NCBI GenBank assembly: GCA_028292305.1
Contig: JAQGMQ010000547.1
Span: forward strand, 1 to 9,206
Source: Rhodoferax sp.
GTDB lineage: Bacteria > Pseudomonadota > Gammaproteobacteria > Burkholderiales > Burkholderiaceae_C
Reading direction: 5' to 3'
DNA: 9,206 nt
The notes beneath the pieces were generated by a model. That model did no database searches, was not told the DNA's origin, and saw nothing but the letters and a program-made list of their open reading frames with translations. Shown one piece after another: positions 5,655 through 9,206 of this stretch (its first letter is position 1; every line of letters starts with the position of its first letter). A program made the translations under genes and the position numbers.

Positions 5655-5660
5655 TTTAAT
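5655..5660 (+). promoter_or_regulatory. Candidate -10 element of the TetR-type regulator
   Basis: TTTAAT matches TATAAT at five of six positions and sits 8 nt before the ATG at 5669. No Shine-Dalgarno sequence lies between them (the bases are CCGCAGCC), so the message would be leaderless or nearly so. A clear -35 is not seen; the 14-bp palindrome occupies that place. Confidence 0.45.
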
Positions 5661-5668
5661 CCGCAGCC

Positions 5669-6415
5669 ATGGACATCGCCGAACCACGCTCCCCGGGCAA
5701 CCCGTCCGAACCCAACATCATCGCGGTCCGCGCGCAACGCAGCGACGGCGCCGAGGCCCGCACGCGCCTGCTGCACACCGCGCTGCGGCTGTTCGCCGAC
5801 AAGGGCTTCGCCAAGACTTCCACGCGCCAGATCGCGCAGGCCGCCGGTGTGAACATCGCCGCCATCAGTTATTACTTCGGCGACAAGACCGGCCTGTACA
5901 AGGCCACCTTCACCGAGCCGCTGGGCAGCCCGCGCGACATGATGCCGCTGTTCAGGCAGCCGGGCCTGTCGACCCGCGGTGCGCTCGAGGCCTTCTTCAC
6001 GCACTTCCTCGAGCCGATGAAGCAGGGCGAGATGGTGCAGCAATGCCTGCGCCTGCACATCCGCGAAATGCTCGAGCCTTCAAGCCAGTGGGCCGAAGAG
6101 CTGATGCACGACATCCAGCAGCCGCATGCCGCGATGGTCGGCGTGTTGTGCCGTCACCTGGGGTTGAAGCGCGCCGACGACGACGTGCACCGGCTGGCGT
6201 TTTCGATCTCGTCCTTGGCGGTGATGCTGTTCGTCAACCAGGAGGTGATCCAGACCATCCGGCCGAGCCTGATCAAGACCGCCAAGGCGATCGAGGCCTG
6301 GACGCCGCGGCTCATCGAAGAAGCCATGGCGCTGATCGAGTTGGAAGTGCGCAGGCGCGCTGCCGCCACACAGGCGGTTGTGCCCGCCCCCAGGACAAGG
6401 AAAACAAAAACATGA
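5669..6415 (+). CDS. TetR-family regulator with CecR-type C-terminal domain
   Basis: 248 aa. The N-terminal DNA-binding domain spans about 27-75: helix ARTRLLHTALRLFADKGFA (30-48), then the helix-turn-helix with STRQIAQAAGVNIAAISYYF (51-70) and GDKTGLY. The NIAAISYYFGDKTGLY form is characteristic of CecR/YbiH-like members (DUF1956 C-terminal domain); the rest, from about 85, is the helical ligand and dimer domain. A basic tail PRTRKTKT ends the protein. Escherichia coli CecR controls transport genes linked to antibiotic sensitivity. Here the gene overlaps the efflux lipoprotein gene by ATGA, so regulator and pump are co-translated and probably co-repressed through the palindrome at 5634-5647. 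The inducer is unknown. The start lacks a Shine-Dalgarno site but follows a -10 box closely. Confidence 0.9.
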   Translation: MDIAEPRSPGNPSEPNIIAVRAQRSDGAEARTRLLHTALRLFADKGFAKTSTRQIAQAAGVNIAAISYYFGDKTGLYKATFTEPLGSPRDMMPLFRQPGLSTRGALEAFFTHFLEPMKQGEMVQQCLRLHIREMLEPSSQWAEELMHDIQQPHAAMVGVLCRHLGLKRADDDVHRLAFSISSLAVMLFVNQEVIQTIRPSLIKTAKAIEAWTPRLIEEAMALIELEVRRRAAATQAVVPAPRTRKTKT

Positions 6416-7863
6416 AGACCAAGCTGCTTCGCATGACGCCGGCCTTGTTGTGCAGTCTGTTGCTCGCGGCCTGCGCAACGCCGCCGCGGCCACCGGCGGT
6501 ACCGGTGGCCGCACCGCTGCAGTGGCAGGCGCCGCTGCCGCACCAGGGAACGCTCAACGGCCTGAACCAGTGGTGGCAACAACTCGACGATCCCTTGCTC
6601 GTGAGTCTGATCGACGCGGCGCAAGCCGTGAGCCCGACCGTCGCCACCGCGCGTTCACGGGTGGCGCAGGCCCGTGCCGCCCGCACCACCGCCGCGGCCG
6701 CCCTGGGGCCGAGCGTCGACGCCTCGGCCAGCGCCAGCCGCGGCTTTTCCGAATCCACCGGCGGCCTGGCCACCACGTTGCAGGGCACGTTGCAGGCCAG
6801 CTGGGAGATCGATCTGTTTGGCGGCAACCGCGCCACGCTGGACGCCGCCCAGGCCCGCGCCGATGGTGCCGATGCGGGTTGGCACGACGCACGCGTGTCG
6901 GTCACCGCCGAGGTGGCCAACACCTATTTCAGCTTGCGCAGTTGCGAACGTCAACTGGCGGTGACACAGTCCGACGCCGGCTCGCGCAGCGAAACCGCGC
7001 GCCTGGCCGACCTGAGCGCACGGGCCGGCTTCCAGGCCCCGGCCACGGCCGCCCTGGCCCGCGCCAGCAGCGCCGAAGCCTCGGCCCGCGTCACGCAGCA
7101 ACGCGCGTTGTGCGATGTCGACGTGAAGACACTGGTGGCGCTGAGTGGGCTCGAGGAGCCGAGCCTGCGGCGCCAGTTGGCGCAAGCCAGGGCGCCGTCC
7201 ACCCAGCCCACGCTGTTTGCCATTGCGTCGCTGCCGGCGCAGGTGCTGGTCCAGCGGCCCGACCTGTTCACCGCCGAACGCGAAGTGGCCGCGGCCAGCG
7301 CCGAAGTCGGCAATGCCTATGCGCAGCGTTATCCACGGCTGACGTTGAACGGCTCGATCGGCACGGGTTACCTGCGTTTCGGCGGCGAGGGCACGCATCT
7401 CAACACCTGGTCGATCGGGCCGGTGTCGGTGAGCCTGCCGATCTTCGACGGCGGCCGGCGTGCCGCGAACGAAGCCTCGGCCCAAGCGCGTTACGAAGAG
7501 GCCGCGGCCCTGTACCGCGCCAAGGCCCGCCAGGCCGTGCGCGAAGTCGAGGAGGCATTGGTCAACCTGGACAGCGCGGCCAACCGCTTCGGCGACGCCA
7601 ACACCGCGGTCGAGGGCTACCAGGTGTCGTTCAACGCCACCGAGGCCCGCTACAAGGGCGGCCTGGCCAGCCTGGTGGAACTGGAAGATGCGCGCCGCCA
7701 GCAGCTCGCTTCGCAGACCTCGCTGCTGTCGCTGGAGCGCGAGCGCTGGTCGGCCTGGGTGGCCCTGTACCGCGCCGCGGGCGGGGGCTGGTCGGTGGAT
7801 GACAACCGCGCGGTATCAGCCGTTGCATCACCCGTTGCCAGCAGCACTTCTGGCCAGCGCTGA
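6412..7863 (+). CDS. Efflux outer-membrane lipoprotein (OprM/NodT family)
   Basis: 483 aa. The signal peptide ends in a lipobox L18-A19-A20-C21, so the mature protein would be lipid-anchored at C21. Two repeated outer-membrane efflux domains are visible: the first includes QWWQQLDDPLL (53-63), a coiled region and SWEIDLFGG (130-138); the second includes LVQRPDLFTAEREVAAA (279-295), YPRLTLNGSIG (307-317), SLPIFDGGRR (341-350) and KARQAVREVEEALVNL (371-386). These are standard marks of the NodT subgroup, which forms the trimeric channel of tripartite pumps. The ATG at 6412 overlaps the regulator's stop (ATGA), with AAGGA at 6397-6401. The C-terminal 25 residues are a Ser/Ala-rich tail. The channel gene comes before the adaptor and pump genes. 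Confidence 0.95.
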   Translation: MKTKLLRMTPALLCSLLLAACATPPRPPAVPVAAPLQWQAPLPHQGTLNGLNQWWQQLDDPLLVSLIDAAQAVSPTVATARSRVAQARAARTTAAAALGPSVDASASASRGFSESTGGLATTLQGTLQASWEIDLFGGNRATLDAAQARADGADAGWHDARVSVTAEVANTYFSLRSCERQLAVTQSDAGSRSETARLADLSARAGFQAPATAALARASSAEASARVTQQRALCDVDVKTLVALSGLEEPSLRRQLAQARAPSTQPTLFAIASLPAQVLVQRPDLFTAEREVAAASAEVGNAYAQRYPRLTLNGSIGTGYLRFGGEGTHLNTWSIGPVSVSLPIFDGGRRAANEASAQARYEEAAALYRAKARQAVREVEEALVNLDSAANRFGDANTAVEGYQVSFNATEARYKGGLASLVELEDARRQQLASQTSLLSLERERWSAWVALYRAAGGGWSVDDNRAVSAVASPVASSTSGQR

Positions 7864-7915
7864 CCCGCGCCGCACCACGGTCAAAGTTCCAATGACGTTC
7901 ATTTCTTCGATCACC

Positions 7916-9103
7916 ATGAAACATCTGCCCCGCTCGCCGTTCACCCTTTCCCTGATCGCCGCCAGTGCCGTGCTGTTCTGCGCCGCGGGCTTCTTCTCGC
8001 TGAAGTCATCCGCCGCCGACAACAAACCCGCCGCCACGCCCAAACCGGCGATGACCGTGACCACCACCTTGCCGCAGGCCGGCACCTGGCCGCTGCAGCT
8101 CAACGCCAACGGCAACATCGCCGCCTGGCAGGAGGCGGTGATCGGCTCCGAGGCCAGCGGCCTGCGCCTGACCGAGGTGCGCGTCAACGTGGGCGACGTG
8201 GTGAAGAAGGGCCAGGTGCTGGCCACCTTCGCCCCCGAGCCGGTGCAGGCCGACGTGGCCCAGGCGCGGGCCAGCCTGCTCGAGGCCGAGGCCAATGCCA
8301 GCGATGCCACCGGCAACGCCGAACGCGCCCGCACCTTGCAAGCCACCGGCGCGCTGAGCACGCAGCAGATCAACCAGTACCTGACCACCGCCGAGACGGC
8401 CAAGGCCAAGGTTGAAGCGGCCAAGGCCACGCTCGCGTCGCAGCAGCTGCGGCTGCGCCAGGCCCAGGTGCTGGCGCCGGACGCCGGCATCATCTCCACC
8501 CGCAATGCCACGGTGGGCGCGGTGCTGGCCAGCGGCACCGAGCTGTTTCGGCTGATCCGCGGCGGCCGGCTCGAATGGCGCGCCGAAGTCACGTCCAGCG
8601 AACTCGGGCGCATCCAGCCCGGCGGCGTGGCGCTCATCACCACGGCCAGCGGCGCGCAGCTGCAGGGCAAGGTGCGCATGATCGCGCCCACCGTCGACCC
8701 ACAGACGCGTTCGGCGCTGGTCTATGTGGACCTGCCGCCGGTGAACAGCGCGGCGGCCGTGTCGGCCCGGCCCGGCATGTTTGCCCGCGGCGCATTTCAA
8801 TTGGGCAGCAGCCAGGCGCTCACCGTGCCGCAGCTGGCCGTGGTGGCGCGTGATGGTTTCAACTACGTGTTCCGCGTGACGCCCGAGGCCGGCAACCCGG
8901 CGCTCGGCCGCGTGAAGCAACTGAAGGTGCAGACCGGCCGTCAGGCCAACGACCGCACCGAAGTCACCGGTGGCCTGCCGGCCGACGCGCGGCTGGTGGT
9001 CACCGGCGCGGGCTTTTTGAACGACGGCGATCTGGTGCGCATCAACGACGCCCCGGCTGCCGCCACGCCGCCCGCTTCCGCCATGGCGCCTGCAAAGCCT
9101 TGA
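7916..9103 (+). CDS. RND efflux periplasmic adaptor (membrane fusion protein)
   Basis: 395 aa from the ATG at 7916; an in-frame ATG at 7892 would add 8 residues and cannot be excluded, since neither has a good Shine-Dalgarno site. I prefer 7916 because it gives a typical N-terminus (MKHLPRSPF) before one hydrophobic segment (9-27). C22 is not in a lipobox, so it is likely a membrane-anchored or cleaved non-lipid protein. Then come the lipoyl half-motif EVRVNVGDVVKKGQVLATF (87-105), an alpha-helical hairpin (about 110-180), the returning lipoyl half VLAPDAGIISTRNATVGAVL (185-204), a beta-barrel domain (about 218-275), and a membrane-proximal domain (about 300-377) with LTVPQLAVV and a closing GDLVRI. 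It links the inner-membrane pump to the outer channel in the periplasm. The gene starts 52 bp after the channel gene. Confidence 0.95.
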   Translation: MKHLPRSPFTLSLIAASAVLFCAAGFFSLKSSAADNKPAATPKPAMTVTTTLPQAGTWPLQLNANGNIAAWQEAVIGSEASGLRLTEVRVNVGDVVKKGQVLATFAPEPVQADVAQARASLLEAEANASDATGNAERARTLQATGALSTQQINQYLTTAETAKAKVEAAKATLASQQLRLRQAQVLAPDAGIISTRNATVGAVLASGTELFRLIRGGRLEWRAEVTSSELGRIQPGGVALITTASGAQLQGKVRMIAPTVDPQTRSALVYVDLPPVNSAAAVSARPGMFARGAFQLGSSQALTVPQLAVVARDGFNYVFRVTPEAGNPALGRVKQLKVQTGRQANDRTEVTGGLPADARLVVTGAGFLNDGDLVRINDAPAAATPPASAMAPAKP

Positions 9104-9116
9104 AGGAATACCTGCC

Positions 9117-9206
9117 ATGAATGTTTCCTCCTGGTCCATCAAGAACCCGATTCCCGCGGTGATGCTGTTCGTGCTGCTCACGTTCGGCGGCATCCTGTCC
9201 TTCAAC
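9117..9206 (+). CDS. RND efflux pump (inner-membrane transporter), N-terminal 30 codons only
   Basis: The frame runs off the right edge. AAGGA (9103-9107) lies 9 nt before the ATG, and the gene starts 13 bp after the adaptor stop. The visible residues begin MNVSSWSIKNPIPAVMLFV and continue into a hydrophobic helix, the classic start of an AcrB/MexB-type resistance-nodulation-division transporter: a short N-terminal amphipathic helix, the NPIPA turn and the first transmembrane segment. Only the class can be named from so little sequence; whether the cargo is drugs, solvents or metals is not visible. Confidence 0.88.
   Translation, partial: MNVSSWSIKNPIPAVMLFVLLTFGGILSFN

Noticed and set aside
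6378..7802. A 474-codon plus-strand frame within the efflux lipoprotein gene
   Set aside because: Arg/Gly/Pro-rich composition typical of an out-of-frame reading; the overlapping frame encodes a clear NodT-family protein.
8006..9205. A 399-codon minus-strand frame opposite the adaptor gene
   Set aside because: His/Gly/Arg-rich shadow of the adaptor protein frame, with no family features.
1..9206. tRNA, rRNA, CRISPR array, insertion sequence or phage genes
   Set aside because: No spaced direct repeats, transposase or integrase frames, or RNA gene motifs were seen; base composition looks even across the window.

Overview
The window is GC-rich (roughly two thirds G+C by eye), has densely packed genes and shows no phage, IS, CRISPR or RNA gene. 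The gene content points to a Burkholderiales betaproteobacterium, most likely Comamonadaceae: a PhaM-type polyhydroxyalkanoate granule protein, a DUF2946/YcnI/PCu(A)C copper cluster, a FIST protein and a CecR-type TetR regulator leading an RND efflux operon. The taxonomic call is inference from gene content and base composition. It looks like ordinary chromosomal sequence.

Left part (1-1923, + strand). The 3' end of a DUF697-type membrane protein gene is followed by three genes that look like a small periplasmic copper-handling operon: a DUF2946 protein with a CPLC motif (401-772), a YcnI-like DUF1775 protein whose predicted mature N-terminus is histidine (879-1427), and a PCu(A)C copper chaperone with an exact H-X10-M-X21-H-X-M site (1447-1923). 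Both of the last two proteins end in short His-containing tails.

Middle part (1924-5390). After a hairpin-bearing gap come phaM (2057-2800), a granule and DNA binding protein with a Lys/Ala-rich tail, and a stand-alone FIST sensor-type protein (2840-4102). These face two minus-strand genes: an unrecognised secreted protein of 168 aa (4133-4639) and an 8-strand outer-membrane beta-barrel protein (4725-5390). The convergent ends are separated by 30 bp that hold a compact hairpin.

Right part (5391-9206). A 278-bp divergent intergenic region separates the outer-membrane protein gene from a CecR-like TetR regulator (5669-6415). It holds a 26-bp perfect palindrome close to the outer-membrane gene and a 14-bp perfect palindrome over the regulator's promoter. 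The regulator overlaps by ATGA with an outer-membrane efflux lipoprotein gene (6412-7863), which is followed by the periplasmic adaptor (7916-9103) and the first 30 codons of the RND pump (9117 to the window end). The likely logic is a self-regulated tripartite efflux operon in which the repressor is the first cistron.

I did not find a clearly new biological system. The best leads are the 26-bp palindrome in the outer-membrane protein leader, the apparently leaderless starts of two genes, the secreted protein of unknown function, and the paired hairpins ahead of ycnI.
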